A DNA stretch of 64,000 nt from Diadema setosum (GCA_033980235.1 CM067070.1:25713627-25777626), one strand, 5' to 3'; counted from the stretch's first letter, positions 11,836 to 23,800 are shown. Numbers and translations: made by a program. Notes: a model not told the origin generated them from the sequence alone.

Positions 11836-12236
11836 AATAATTTTTGAAAGAATAATGCTACTGCTTTGAAAGTTGGCATCCATCTTGGACAAAACGTGTT
11901 AATAAAACATGCTCAATTTCATCTTAATCTGATAATCCCTTTATTGTTATTGCTCTGGTGGTTGACATCCTATGTTTTGTCTCTTTCATAACACAGCTAG
12001 CGCGACTTGGTGAAAGATTAAGCGTTTGATGAGATCGTGTACTTCAGAGCCTCTTTTCTCAGTTCAAACTTTTCCAGGGTTTGTGCTTTCTTTCCATTAT
12101 GTAGGCAGGTTGTAGGGGAGTCCATTTGAATTGACTTATACATCAATTTAAAGCTTAGAGTCTTCTCTTTCTTAAATCTGCCCTTCAATAAAAAGTCATG
12201 TCTGGCGACTTTTTGTTGGTCAGGGATTTTGCAGGG
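11836..12236 (-). mobile_element. TGTGACC-family TIR element, truncated copy
   Basis: Contains the family words AATAATGCTACTGCTTTGAAAG, AAGCTTAGAGTCTTCTCTTTC and CATGTCTGGCGACTTTTTGTT. The 3' terminus is eroded (GCAGGGTCA) and the other terminus is missing. Confidence 0.7.
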
Positions 12237-13195
12237 TCAAAAATAATAAAAAAAAAAGACTATGACAAGTACAGGAACAAAAGCAGGACAGACAGAAAAT
12301 AAAACTAAAGATAGGTAAAACGAGAAAAGGAGTGAAACAAAACAAGACAATACATTCAGTTATCTGGAGAGTTCATTAAGGCACGAGGAAGAACTTAAAA
12401 TTCTATACGAATTTGGCTTGGAACACAAACTCTTAATTATGTAAAAAATACTTATACTTTTCATTAATTAATTAATTTATTTGTATTAAATTAACAAAAA
12501 CAAAAATATCTATTGGTCCGTTTTTATGGAGATGTTTTTTTTTTTCAATTTGATTTAAAGGAAAGAAACGTTAGAACATCTTTTAACGTATTTTCAAGGC
12601 TGTTCCAGAACCTCGGGACAGTGAAAACGAATTGATTTTTAAAGAAATGTACGTAGTAATGGCAAATGATATTCATTGGAAAGTTGAGTAGGATAATTGT
12701 ATGCCACATCAATGCGACAAAAAATTTGATCAGATATTTTTAGTAAACTTTCATTATTATGTTTGAACATAAATTGACCGAATTGAAATAAATAAACCAT
12801 TTATCTTTAATACATTATTATCACAAAACAAATTATCAGTATGAGCACACGGATTTAAGTTGGAGATTACTCTCAGCGACTTTTTTTTTTTGAGTGATAC
12901 ATTTTTTTTTTCCCCAAGAGGAATTGATGCATGTTGCCCCACAGTAGAATTCCATGATTCAAATACGTTAAAAGGAAACTTGAGTAAAGCATTGTCTATT
13001 TATTGTACCTATATTTCATGAAACCGTTTTACAGAGAACAGTGATATCATCTCTCCATGTAAGTTTATTGTCACACAAATACAAAGAAATTTTATACTAT
13101 TGACTTGTTCAAGAGGAATATTATCGACAAATATGTCCCCAGGCAGTATTTAAATTGAACTACTGAAAATAATGAACTTGGATTTAGCAATAGAG

Positions 13196-13390
13196 TATAT
13201 GAATATAAGAACGACCCAAGTCCTATTTTTGGCCAAATTTAGTTTGACATGGGAAATTGTAGCTTATGCATGGACTCATCTTGTGTGTAAATGATAAATC
13301 GTAATTACCCCCGGAAATGCCTGAAATGAATGAGTTAAATCTTATATTAATGTAAGAATGAAGGACTTGGGTCATTCTTACATTCATATA
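13196..13390. mobile_element. TIR element with AACGACCCAAGTCC ends, copy 1
   Basis: Starts TATATGAATATAAGAACGAC and ends with the inverted copy CATTCTTACATTCATATA. About 195 bp. Sits inside the LINE remnant in tandem with copy 2. TA-rich borders suggest a mariner-like target, which is inference. Confidence 0.65.
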
Positions 13391-13438
13391 ATAGCGCCCT
13401 CTCTCATCCTTCTCCCATCTCTATAGCAGAATATCATG

Positions 13439-13692
13439 TATATGAATCAAAGAACGACCCAAGTCCATATGAATCAAAGAACGACCCAAGTCCACGACAC
13501 AAAATGGCCTCTCCACAATTAATGTAAATGTTAATTGTCATAATAATATATGTTCTAATTTGTATATACAATGTTGCCTTCCCATCACAGTTAAATAGAA
13601 TATTATTGGACAAATAAAAAAGATATGAAGTTTTTTTTTTAGTTTACTCAAAATGATCTTCCATGGACTTGGGTCGTTCTTATATTCATATA
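13439..13692. mobile_element. TIR element with AACGACCCAAGTCC ends, copy 2
   Basis: Starts TATATGAATCAAAGAACGAC, with a second adjacent copy of that end at 13470-13490, and ends GTCGTTCTTATATTCATATA. It lies head-to-tail with copy 1. Together they split the reverse-transcriptase frame between the LTLNIE and SIAKSK segments. Confidence 0.65.
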
Positions 13693-14083
13693 CTCAATAT
13701 TAAGGGTAAGTTCATTTGCCTTAATCAATTGTGAAGCTTCTATCTTTTCTGATTTCAGGGTATGTAGAAGAGTATGAGGATCTGGGTGGGAAAAAATAGA
13801 ATTATCTGCAATCAGGATAAATGATAACAATTTCGAATATCTGTGAAAATAAATCATAAAGAGCAGTGGACCTTATAAACTACTCTGTGGAACACCATTT
13901 ACATGTAACATCTCGGATTTTATGTCTTTAAAAGTAACAACTAAAGTTCTGTCAGATACGTAGCTCGTGAAACACTCATATACTTTAATATGATAGAATT
14001 CCTGATTTACTTTGTGTTATGTTTTGTTAGAAGAAAATGAGAATGAAATAAATGAATTATGAATTATGAATATATACACCCAT

Positions 14084-14121
14084 TTTTTTTTTTTTTTTTT
14101 TTTTTTTGGGGGGGGGGGGGG
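14084..14121. repeat. T-run switching to G-run
   Basis: About 24 T followed by about 14 G, one of at least seven such switches in the window. Confidence 0.9.
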
Positions 14122-14345
14122 CATCATTTACCAATCTCCCTTAAGTTGTATTGATTGTACAGTCCTCAATATTTACGCACTATGTCATCTGAGCCCTAGT
14201 TTTGAGGCCCCAGATCAATGATAAGACTTTGAAAAGCACTGTCCAAACCTTATAAGGGGAATGAAAAAAATTCCCTTTGAAAGCAATTCCCCTTATGATA
14301 CTTCGTTTCCAGACGTATATTCACCTTATGGACGCTAATGTGTCT

Positions 14346-14346
<1 letters not shown>

Positions 14347-14407
<61 letters not shown>
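14347..14407. repeat. (TA)n microsatellite
   Basis: Uninterrupted TA run bordering the hairpin at 14442-14638; a second, shorter run lies on its other side (14638-14660). Confidence 0.95.
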
Positions 14408-14410
<3 letters not shown>

Positions 14411-14441
14411 AGTTGTTCCGCGTATTGGCAGTACTAGAAAT

Positions 14442-14638
14442 AGCAATAATAAAGTCACAACATAGGAATGCAGGGAATGCATTAATAGCCAATCTTGATT
14501 TAATGAATAATCCGAATTTATTCACACTGTCATCCCTGAAGAAGAGGAAGGTTCCTCGAAAATTCGGATTATTCATTAAATCAAGATTGGCTATTAATGC
14601 ATTCCCTGCATCCCTATGTTGTGACTTTATTATTGCTA
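14442..14638. mobile_element. Near-perfect hairpin, Penelope-like terminus
   Basis: The arm 14442-14519 is matched by the reverse complement in 14560-14638 over about 77 bp with one mismatch. The 40-base loop contains CCCTGAAGAAGAGGAAGG and TTCCTCGAAAATTCGG: a CTGANGA box, a GAGGAA/TTCCTC stem, then GAAA. A comparable loop is in the hairpin at 59552-59752. CTGANGA..GAAA is the conserved core of hammerhead ribozymes, reported in Penelope-like retroelements, but I could not close the other two helices. TA microsatellites lie on both sides. Confidence 0.55.
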
Positions 14639-14663
14639 TATATATATATATATATATTATATA

Positions 14664-14670
14664 TACATAT

Positions 14671-14705
<35 letters not shown>

Positions 14706-14706
14706 T
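14664..14706. repeat. (TTTA)n microsatellite
   Basis: About ten TTTA units. Confidence 0.9.
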
Positions 14707-15924
14707 TCTTTTTCAAACAAACATAGAAATCAAGGTTCCATAATTAGCATTTATGCTAATGTGTGCGCGCACATTATATGTTTACATCTCTTTGGTAAGT
14801 ACTTTGTGCCCATTGGGTGAAAAGCTTCCATTGATACCCCACGGATATTTGTTCCAAGTGAGACATTTGTACTCAAGGTGCCCTTACCCCACGGCAACTC
14901 TACAACATGTATACAAGATATGATAATATAATCTATTTCGTAAGTGTTTCTCCTCTGCTCTCTCCTTGCGCTATGCGATAACAAGTCTGGATCTGCCTGA
15001 GCTAGTATAGCATGTCTAAACATCCGTTAACAATTTCCTCTGTGATAAAATTTAGTCTTAGGTCAAAGGAAAATCATAATCAAAACGGTTAGTACATGTT
15101 TTAAAAGTACTCGCTTTCAGTGCAGCATATTATATTTACTGTGAGGTAGAATTTCTTTATTTTTTTAAGAGATATTCCCCTCTTCTTTTTTCATTTTAGT
15201 TTCTCTGGTCAAAAATAATATAGGCGTATGTATAATTAATCATAAGAGAGCGTTAATACTGAAAACAAACTGACTTGGAATGCTGGAATTCCCCACTAAC
15301 TGTTAGAGGGTGAGAGTAAGACACGTACAACCAGCTCACGACCAGGTCAGGTCAATATGTCAGCGATGCACGTGGATAGTCTTTTCTCAAGGAACCTCTC
15401 GTTTTTAGCACTCTACAGACAGCTGTAGCCGAGCGCGTCAACGCGAGTCCCTCTATGAGATATATACGTTCGCGAATATCATTCACGACCATGAGGAAGC
15501 ACAACCAGTTTCCTGTTTCTAGGGCTTACTTATTGATTAATACACTGTGGATAGCCCCTACAGGTGAAACATCCACGGAATAATTCAGTTCATCAGTTAG
15601 ACAATGGGTGTTTCCGCTTTGCTCGCCAGCTCTGAGCACGTGAGACGCGTATACATGAGCTTGTATGACACAGAGCTTGCTGATTAGTCGTGATTTTGGT
15701 ATAATAAATATTGATTGTCATTGCCATGGTGCCCTCATCGCTTAATGGGGAAAGCTGTGCCTGATGTCACAGCATCATTACAATATATTTATGAAGAAAT
15801 AAAAAGAGGATTACACATAATCATTTGATTTTGTAGTCAAATGAAATGGCGCTTAGATTGTTACGTTTAGCACACAGGGGAGTAGCTGAAATTTACTCTC
15901 CACGTAACATTTGTAAATTATACA
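14707..15924. other. Non-coding, nothing recognised
   Basis: Mixed-composition DNA with no repeat signature. It is one of the less repetitive stretches and could hold regulatory sequence (GC-rich patch near 15420-15480), but no exon could be supported. Confidence 0.35.
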
Positions 15925-16166
15925 TGTGACCATGCATCACAAAACCAACAACAAGTCGCATATGCCTTGATTTTGTGTGAGGACTGAAAATAGGTGAAAT
16001 GAGTCAACCCAGCCAATCTTGAGTTTTTATTTTCTTAAAGAGCAAGTTTTCTTCTGCCTTACACTAAAGTTTGGGCTCGTAAGCTTAACAGGAAATTGGC
16101 TCTTTGCAGTTTTTCTTGAACACTATTTGGCAAACTAGTGTGATTAGGTGCAAGAGTGCAGAGTCC
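15925..16166 (-). mobile_element. TGTGACC-family TIR element, truncated
   Basis: Starts TGTGACCATGCATCACAAAA and carries GAGGACTGAAAATAGGTGAA, matching the copy at 51308. It stops at 16166, where a CAGTGGCGGATC terminus begins, so a later insertion or deletion cut it. Confidence 0.65.
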
Positions 16167-16740
16167 AGTGGCGGATCTACGGGAGGGGGAGGGGAATCGG
16201 GGTTTAATTCCTTCTCCTCCCCCCCCCCCCCTTCGGCCTGCCCCCCCCCCCCCGCCTCCAAAAAAAAAAAAGGCATCGTAACTACGTCAATAATAAGATA
16301 TAACTGTGTATCAAAATGGTTCTTGATCTAAAAAAGCGTTATCACGAACTACTTTTATGGTCTCCATTGCGTTCGTACATGCCAGGAAAACATCATGGGG
16401 TTGAACCCCCCCCCCCAAAAAAAAAATAATAATAATCGGCGTGCCGCTACGCCGTTTCGCGCCTTTTAGACGATGCATCATCGTTGGGTCAAACCCAGGC
16501 ACCGCGGAGCTGGGGGGGGGGGTTATGGCGGTGTTGGGGCTGCAGCCCCCACCCCCAAATAATATGTGCTAAAAAGAGAGAAAATATAAAGCATGCAAGT
16601 ATGCTACAAATCGCAAGCTGGCAACCCTAACAACGAAAAAAACATCTCCTTACTGTTGGAGGGGGGGATACCCCCTTCCACAATCCCTGAGCGCCCCCCC
16701 CCCCGAAAAAAATTGAAAGTGATTATCTAAATCGTAAGGA
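16167..16740. repeat. CAGTGGCGGATC terminus and C/G-run-rich DNA
   Basis: Opens with CAGTGGCGGATC, the terminus type of the hAT-like elements here. It holds many C-runs and G-runs (16221-16255, 16408-16418, 16512-16522, 16660-16704). A matching right end could not be identified. Proline- and glycine-rich frames are composition artefacts. Confidence 0.4.
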
Positions 16741-17190
16741 TTATCCTTTCCAACTACCCCCCGGACAACTACCCTCCTAGGGCAATCACCCTCCAGGGCC
16801 ATTACCCCCTAGGACAACTACCACCCGGTCATCTACCCTCCTAGGGCAACTACCCCCAAGGGCAATTACCCCTAGGACATCTACCCCCTGGATAACTACC
16901 CCCTGGGTAACTACCCCCTGGATGACTACCCCCCGGATAACTACCCCCTGGATAACTACCCCGGAGAACTACCCCCTGGGTAACTACCCCCCGGATAACA
17001 ACCCCCATGATAACTACCACCCGGATAACTACCCCCCGGATAACTACCCCCCGGATAACTACCCCCAGATAATTACCACCAGGATAATTATCCCCAGGTT
17101 AACTACCTCCTCCTCCGATAACTAGACCCCAGATAACTTCCACCCGATAACTCTGATACTTACCCACTGGACAACCCTCCCCCCCCCCCC
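16741..17190. repeat. Fold-back B, left outer domain: 15-bp tandem repeats
   Basis: About 30 degenerate copies of a 15-bp unit, best written GGATAACTACCCCCT. The reverse complement of the same array, including its irregular parts, is at 29408-30070. For example CTACCTCCTCCTCCGATAAC near 17103 is mirrored near 29590, and GGACAACTACCCTCCTAGGG near 16767 is mirrored near 29895. This shows a true inverted repeat and not two independent satellites. The outer-domain/inner-domain plan with 15-bp repeats is what I remember for sea-urchin TU elements. Confidence 0.75.
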
Positions 17191-18466
17191 CGAAAGTTAC
17201 CATACACCCGTTGTAATTTTTCCATTAGTTCATACACCATATCAGAAGACTAAGCTCATGTAGGCCCTACATTAATGCACCTTTCTCTTACACTGTCATC
17301 ATTTACTCTTTTGGCTTGTCATTTCTACCATTATAACACATTAGACGATAAACATAAGAAAAGGAGAGTTGATTTCACTGTAATTCATATTCCCTTAACA
17401 TTAGCGAGGGACCCTTCGATATAAAGCCATAGTTTCTGATAGGATCCAGGCACGGTTTTATTAAAGTTATCAGTCCTGACAAGCTGTCAGTTCACACAAT
17501 TACCAATCGTTGTAGGTCGATCAAAGCAGGTCCATGGTAACAAGTCAGTGACTCGAGCTTATTAATCAAGCAGAACCCATGGTTTTATTGAAATTATTAG
17601 AGACTAACAAGATGTCATAACTGGCAACTTTTATCAAACGGTGCCCTAATCTGTCGTTTGAGTAAAATTACAGCTTATTTTACATACAAGTAGAATTATG
17701 CTAGTTTCCAAATTAAATGTTCTCGACACTTTAAGGAGAAATCCAGTTCAAATATAAGCTAGTCTGATTAGAAAGAGTAAAATATCACGAGTTTGACGGT
17801 ATTTTTTATTTATTTTTTTTTTTACAAAACACCTCTAGTTGTTAACGAAGTCTTTTGTCCTGCACCCTCTTTTTGAATAGATCTATAGAGTTGTAGTTGA
17901 CAGAATCCATTTTACATTAGGGTTGCTCTGTTTTATCCCGGCCATTTTAAGACTACATGTATTTTCTTTTTCACAAAAAATTGAATCCTTCTTTGACTAA
18001 CATGCTCTTTAATATTTCGTAAGGGGTTTCTAATCATCTCACCCAAAAGATGTTAAAAATCTGAAGTTAGGTCTCGACCAAAACCAGACGCCTGCACGAT
18101 ATGAAAAAATGTTGTTGTTGTTGTTGTTTTTTTTTTCAATTCAAATAGCAAACGTTGTTCGAAAATGACAATGAGAGACGTAATTTTCTGGGGGGGGGGG
18201 GAGTTATTGCAAGAGGGGTGATTGTTTGGAGCCTAATTCTAATAAGGAGTAATTGTCAAGGGAGGTAATGCTCTGCGGTGATCATATACCAAGGATGTGA
18301 CAATCTCTTCCCGCATCCTTGATATACTAGTTGTTAATGCCCAATGATGCAGTAGGGCAATTCTGAAATGAGCGTTAACGGTATAATAGTAAAATAGTTA
18401 CAAAATTGATGAAACCGTGTAAAGAAAGCAAACTGAGACAGAGACGAGGTACACAAATAAAGATAT
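17191..18466. other. Insert separating the left outer and inner domains
   Basis: No counterpart exists on the right side of fold-back B. AT-rich, with a G-run (18190-18201) and a short inverted pair ATACCAAGGATG/GCATCCTTGATAT (about 18286-18325). Nothing coding was recognised. Possibly part of the LINE whose reverse-transcriptase tail is at 20095-20480. Confidence 0.4.
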
Positions 18467-19831
18467 AGTGTACTCCCGTTACAACGAAAACGGTTATAAC
18501 GAAATTTCGTTAAAATTTTTCGCAAAACTTCTGGTCCCAAAATTATCGCCATTAAAGTCTATGGTACAAAATTCACTTCAAACGAAGACGGTTATAACAA
18601 AATTTTCGTTATCATGAAGTCTTTTCTGAGCGCCACTGACAAAGAAAAACAAAAGAAATGTGCTCCGTTACAACGAAATGCGGATCGCATTCGAAAATGC
18701 GTAGCAGAACAAGCATTTTTATAGCGTCTCTGCATGCATGAGCGAACGCTTCACATCATTGTATGTTCACTCCATACCGGATCACGCACAGTTTCCGAGG
18801 GGAACTTGCGTTATTGTAATACAATAATCTGAATTCAGATAAGGTTTGCTTCATTGTTCCGAAGTCCTTTAATACAAAACACAGATTCTGATACAACTAA
18901 ATGTCAGCAATAGTTCGGAAATTAAATATTAAGCACATTTTGGCGTTATTCCAAAGGTTCGTTAATCCGATAATAAAATATGGTTCTTATTCTTATTCTT
19001 ATACGGTTCGTTAGTCCGAAAATGATAGGAATTCAAAACGTTCGTTAATCGGAACATTACAAAAAGAATCGTTAATCCATGGTGGAAAAAGGTGAGTAGA
19101 CTAACAAAACTGAAGAATTGCAATCGTCTAAAGATAAAGAAATCTTCGAAATAACTAACCTTTCTCATTCTTTTTTTTTTCATTAACAAACTTTCTTCGG
19201 AATAACGAACCTTATTTCATTTTCGGATAAAAAAGCTTTCGGAACAATGGACTTTTTGAATAGTGAACCTTTATATATTTTTTTTTTTTTTTGGATTTAT
19301 AATTAACCTTCAGAATGACGAACCTCATTTCATTTTCAGATCAACGAACCTTCGGAAAATGAACAATGTATTATTTCAATCTAAATCATGAACTTTCGGA
19401 ATAATGATTTTTCGGAAATGCGAACCTTCAGATAAACCATCGGAATCCCGGGAATGGCGAGACTTCGGAATAAGGAGCCTTCGGAGTAAAATAACGTACT
19501 TAAGTAAGAAAAGAACCTTTAGAATAGCGAATTGTAACCAAATCCTATACACCGTCATTTTCGACACAATAATCATGTGTGACACCACAAACAACTTTAT
19601 GCTCTTTTAAAAATATAATATTTAAACGAAATTAAAAGGTACTCTCCCATTTCACATAGCTTTCCAGCGTATGATGATGATTCAACAAACTTTTTTTTTT
19701 CTTTTATGCGCGGTTTCCTTCTTTTCGTTATGCATTGCAGATCATATTTGTTCGGTTATAACGAAATTTCGTTAAAACGAAAAAAAAAAAAAAGCCGGTC
19801 CTGAGCATTTCGTCATAACGGGAGTGCACTG
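18467..19831. mobile_element. TIR element with AGTGTACTCCCGTTA ends and nested inverted array
   Basis: Left end AGTGTACTCCCGTTACAACG, right end CGTCATAACGGGAGTGCACT. Subterminal AACGGTTATAACGAAATTTCG is present near both ends (18489, 19753). About 1.37 kb with no transposase. The interior (18944-19520) contains an array of GGTTCGTTAATCCGA-type words that flips to TTCGGAATAACGAACC-type words near 19130, so it is itself a small fold-back. Superfamily not certain. Confidence 0.65.
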
Positions 19832-20094
19832 CACATGAACACAAACGAGATAAATCCCTTGTAATGAGAGAAAGAGGAAAGGTGAGTAATGAATGACAGG
19901 AATAGACTACCTTCACGGTACATGGACAGAGAAAAGCGAGAGGGAAGAGGAAGATGATGGGTCAAAACCAGGGCACGTGAGGCATGAGATATAAGCTCCT
20001 CAAAATAAAGAAGTGTTACATGGAGTTGTGGTAAACGACGATTGTGGTTAAAAAAAATATTGCAAAAAGTGAAGTGTAACATTTCTTCAAAATG

Positions 20095-20480
20095 TCTTTA
20101 GTTCAATGGTAAAGGCATTCAAACTTAAAACTTCTTTTATACTACTATCAAGAGAAATCCGAAATTTCGGAACAGTAAGAGAAAATACAGATTTAGCGAA
20201 AATAGTTTTGGTTAAAGGCATTGACATTTACTGGATTACCGGGAAGGATATGCAGGGACAGTTTCGTTTTTGATGAACATAGAATCAAAATACAGAAGGG
20301 AGAAATTAAGCTTGTACATAAATCGTCCTAAATGCCAACGATACAAATCGTAAATCCTTAAGATGTTGTTTTTATAAGATGAAGTATCAGTATGGCATCT
20401 CCGTGATTCCTGGCTAATGATACAAAGTACTTCGTGTCCTGTAGTAATAATATTCTTTATATTAAAAGTAAGAGTTGGGG
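20095..20480 (-). pseudogene. LINE reverse transcriptase C-terminal remnant
   Basis: The minus strand reads NNILRIYDLYRWHLGRFMYK, then YFDSMFIKNETVPAYPSR, and in another frame FSLTVPKFRISLDSSIKEVL. This follows the C-terminal pattern of CR1/Jockey-type LINEs (LNILKL-DLY-LQLG-FMYK, then YNTR, then GPK-WNSLP--IK). Its upstream side abuts the left end of the inner fold-back B at about 20481. It is frame-broken. Confidence 0.7.
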
Positions 20481-20492
20481 GGGGGGGTGTAG

Positions 20493-20860
20493 AGCCCACT
20501 AATGTCAAAATCGCCCACTAATGTCAAAACAACCACTAATGTCATAACACGTCGACGACAAATGTCAAAACAACCACTAATGTCATAACGCGTCGACGAC
20601 AAATGTCAAAACAACCACTAATGTCATAACGCGTCGACGACAAATGTCAAAACAACCACTAATGTCATAACACGTCGACGACAAATGTCAAAATCGGATC
20701 AACCACTAATGTCATAACACGTCGACGACAAATGTCAAAATTTCCATTTTTACTGCAAATGTCATAACACGTCGACGACAAATGTCAAAATCGGATTAAC
20801 CACTAATGTCATAACACGTCGACGACAAATGTCAAAATTTCCCAATTTTCTGCAAAATGT
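20493..20860 (+). repeat. 41-bp tandem repeat, left subterminal array
   Basis: Unit: GTCGACGACAAATGTCAAAA plus CAACCACTAATGTCATAACAC (41 bp). About eight units, with two spacer variants in which TCGGAT or TTTCCATTTTTACTG is inserted. Each unit contains the palindrome GTCGAC and two ATGTCA words. Mirrored at 29040-29404. Confidence 0.85.
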
Positions 20861-20874
20861 CCAGACGCGTCACA

Positions 20875-23800
20875 AGGGCGGATCGAGGAATTCCATAAAG
20901 GGGAGGGCGCCTTTACAAAATCAAAGGCTGGCGTGACCCTCGGCCCCCTCCCCCCCCCATTTTTATTTCTGTTGTCTTGACAAAATAGAGAGAGGGGGCT
21001 CTAAAGGGGGATGCGCCCCCTCTAAATCCGCGATTGCGTCAACCACAAATATCAATATTGGATTAACCACAAATGTCATAACACGTCGACCACAAATGTC
21101 ATAACGCGACACAGGGGCGGATCCATGAATTCCGTGAAGGGGGGGGGGGGGGCCTTTACAAATTCAAAGGCTTGCGCGACCCCCGTTTTTTTTTTTTGTC
21201 TCTGTTAGTGAGGGTGCACGAGAGGGGGAAGCGCCCCCTCTCGATCCATCATTGCGTCAACCACATAAAATTATGGACAAACTCATTGCTTGCATTACAG
21301 GGGCGAATCCAGGAATTTTGTAAAGGGGAGGCGTCTTTACAAAGTCAAAGGCTGGCGCGACCTTACCCCCTCCCCATTTTCTTGTGTTGACGAAATAAAG
21401 AGAGGGGCACTAAAGGGGGATGCACCCCCTCTCAATCCGCGATTGCGTCAACCACAAGTCAAAATCGGGGATTAACCACAAATGCAATAACACGTCGACC
21501 ACAATGTCATAACGCGTCACGGGGGGGGGGGGGGATCCAGGAATTCCGTAAAGGGGGGGGGGGGGGGGAGGCGCCTTTACAAAATCAAAGGCTGACGCGA
21601 CATGTCCCCCCCCCCCCCCCAATTGTTTTTTTCTGTTGTTTTAACCTAATAATTACAGTGAGGGTGCACCAGAGGGGGATGCGCCCCCTCTCGTCGACCC
21701 ATCATTGCGTCAACTAGAAATATCAAAACTCATTGCTTGTATTACGAGGGCGGATCCAGGAATTCATAAAGGGGAGGCGGCTTTAACAAAATAAAAGGCT
21801 GGCGCGACCTTCGCCCCCACCCCCATTTTCTTATTTTTATTTCTGTTGTGTTGAAAAAAATAAAGAGAGGGGGATGCGCCCCTCTAAATCCGAGATTGCG
21901 TCAAGCACAAATATCAGTATTGGATTAACCACACATGTCATAACGCAACACAGGGGCGGATCCAGGAATTCCGTAGGGGGGGGGGGGGGGGGGGGGGGGG
22001 CGCCTGTACAAAATCAAAGGCTGGCGCGACTCCCCTTTTCTTATTTTTGTTTCTGTTGGTTTAACCTAATATAGTGAGGGTGCACGAGAGGGGGAAGCGC
22101 CCCCTCGCGATCCATCATTGCTTCAACCACATAATACAATGGAAAAGCTCATTGCTTGCATTACAGGGGCGGATCCGGAAATTTTGTAAAGGGGAGGCGT
22201 GTCTACAAAGTCAAAGACTGGCGCGACCTTCCCCCTCACCATTTTCTTCTTTTTTTAATAGTTCTGTTGTATTGACCAAATAAAGAGATGGGCACTAAAT
22301 GGGGATGCGCCCCCCCCCCCCCCCCCCCCCCAATTCCACGATTGCATCAACAACAAGCCAAAATCGGGCATTAATCACAAATGGAAACACGTCGACCACA
22401 AAAAAATGTCATAACGCGTCACAGGGGTGGATCCAGGAATTCCGTACGGGGGGGGGGGGGGGCGCCTTTACAAGATCAAAGGCTGGCGAGACACTCCCCC
22501 CCCCATTTCTTATTTTTATTTCTGTTGGTTTTTAACCTAATAATTATAGTGAGGGTGCACCAAAGGGGATGCGCCCCCTCTCGATCCATCATTGCGTCAA
22601 CCACAAATGACTAAACTCATTGCTCTCATTACAGGGGCGGATCCAGGAATTTCGTAAAGGGGAGGCGTCTTTACAAAGTCAAAGTCTGGTGCGACCCTCC
22701 TCCCTCCCCCATTTTGTTCTTTTTATTTCTGTTGTCTTGATGAAATAAAGAGAGGAGGCACTGAAGGGAGATGCGCCCCCTCTCAATCCGCGATTGCGTC
22801 AACCGAAAATGTCATAATCGGAGATTAACCATAAATGTCATAACACGTCGACCACATACAAATGTCAAAATTTTCAAACTAATTGCAAATGTCATAATGC
22901 GTCAGAGGGGTGGATCCATAAATTCCGTAAAGGGGATGGCCGCCTTTAAAAAATCAAAGGCTTTTAACAAAATATAGTGAGGGGGCACCAGAGGGGGACG
23001 CGCCCCCTCTCGTTCCATGCTTGATTGCGTCAACCACAAAAATCAAAACTCATTGCTTGCATTACAGGGGCGGATCCAGGAATTCCGTAAAGGGGAGTCA
23101 CCTTTACAAAATCAAAGGCTGGCGAGACCCCACCCCATTTTCTTATATTTATTTCTGTTGCGTTAACAAAACATAGCGAGGGGGCACCAGAGGGGGATGC
23201 GTCCCCTCTCGATCAGCGTTTGCGCCAACCGCAAATGTCAAAATTTGGTTAACCACAAAATGTCATAAGACGTCGACCACAAAAATGTCGAAATTTCAAG
23301 ATGTACTGCAAATGTCATAACGCGTCACAGGGGCGGATCCAGGAATTTCGTAAAGGGGAGCCACCTTTACAAAATAAGAACAGCCGCACCCCCTTTTTTT
23401 TTCTTTTTATTTCTGTTGTTTAAAAAATGAAAGAAGGCAGCAGAGACGAATGCGCCCCCTTTCGATCCGCGATTGCACTATAGGGGCGGGTCCAGGAATT
23501 CCGTAAAGGGGAGACGCCATTAAAAAAATCAAAAGCCACCTCTCCTTTTTCTTAATTCAATTTCTTTCGTGTTTACAAAAGTAGAGACGGGGAGGGGGTA
23601 TACCGCCCCCCTCTCGACCCGCGACTGCGTCAACCACAAGTTTTTGGCAAATCTCGTTGTTTGCATTGCATGGGGCGGAACCAGGAATTCCGTAAAGGGG
23701 AGGCCCCTTTACAAAATTAAAGATTGCCGCACCCCTATTCTTTTTTTTTCTTCTTTTTAACGTTTAAACAAAAGAAATAAAAAGAAAAATAAGGGGGAGG

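Larger units (their letters stand above)
12480..13980 (-). pseudogene. Decayed LINE reverse transcriptase, C-terminal half
   Basis: On the minus strand, pieces in several frames follow the order of a CR1/Jockey-type LINE. From 13980 down there is VSDRTLVVTF and GVPQSSL-GPLLFMIY (cognate of the GVPQGS-LGPLLF-IY motif), then FILIADNSIF where the catalytic FADD box has become IADN. Beyond an inserted pair of MITEs the sequence resumes at 13190 with SIAKSKFIIFSSSN, then FLTYLNHGILLWGNMHQ, ISNLNPCAHTDNLF and, near 12600, FWNSLENTLKDVLTFLSFK-like residues. Frameshifts, stops and the lost Asp pair make it inactive. Family-level naming is from motif memory. Confidence 0.75.

Noticed and set aside
16922..17125. 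Repeated Asn/Tyr/Pro peptide over the 15-bp repeats
   Set aside because: A 15-bp unit is a multiple of three, so it stays open by itself; the right-hand array gives a different peptide and there is no gene context.
20493..20860. CRISPR-like array
   Set aside because: The 41-bp units are contiguous with no unique spacers, lie in a eukaryotic fold-back and have no cas genes nearby.
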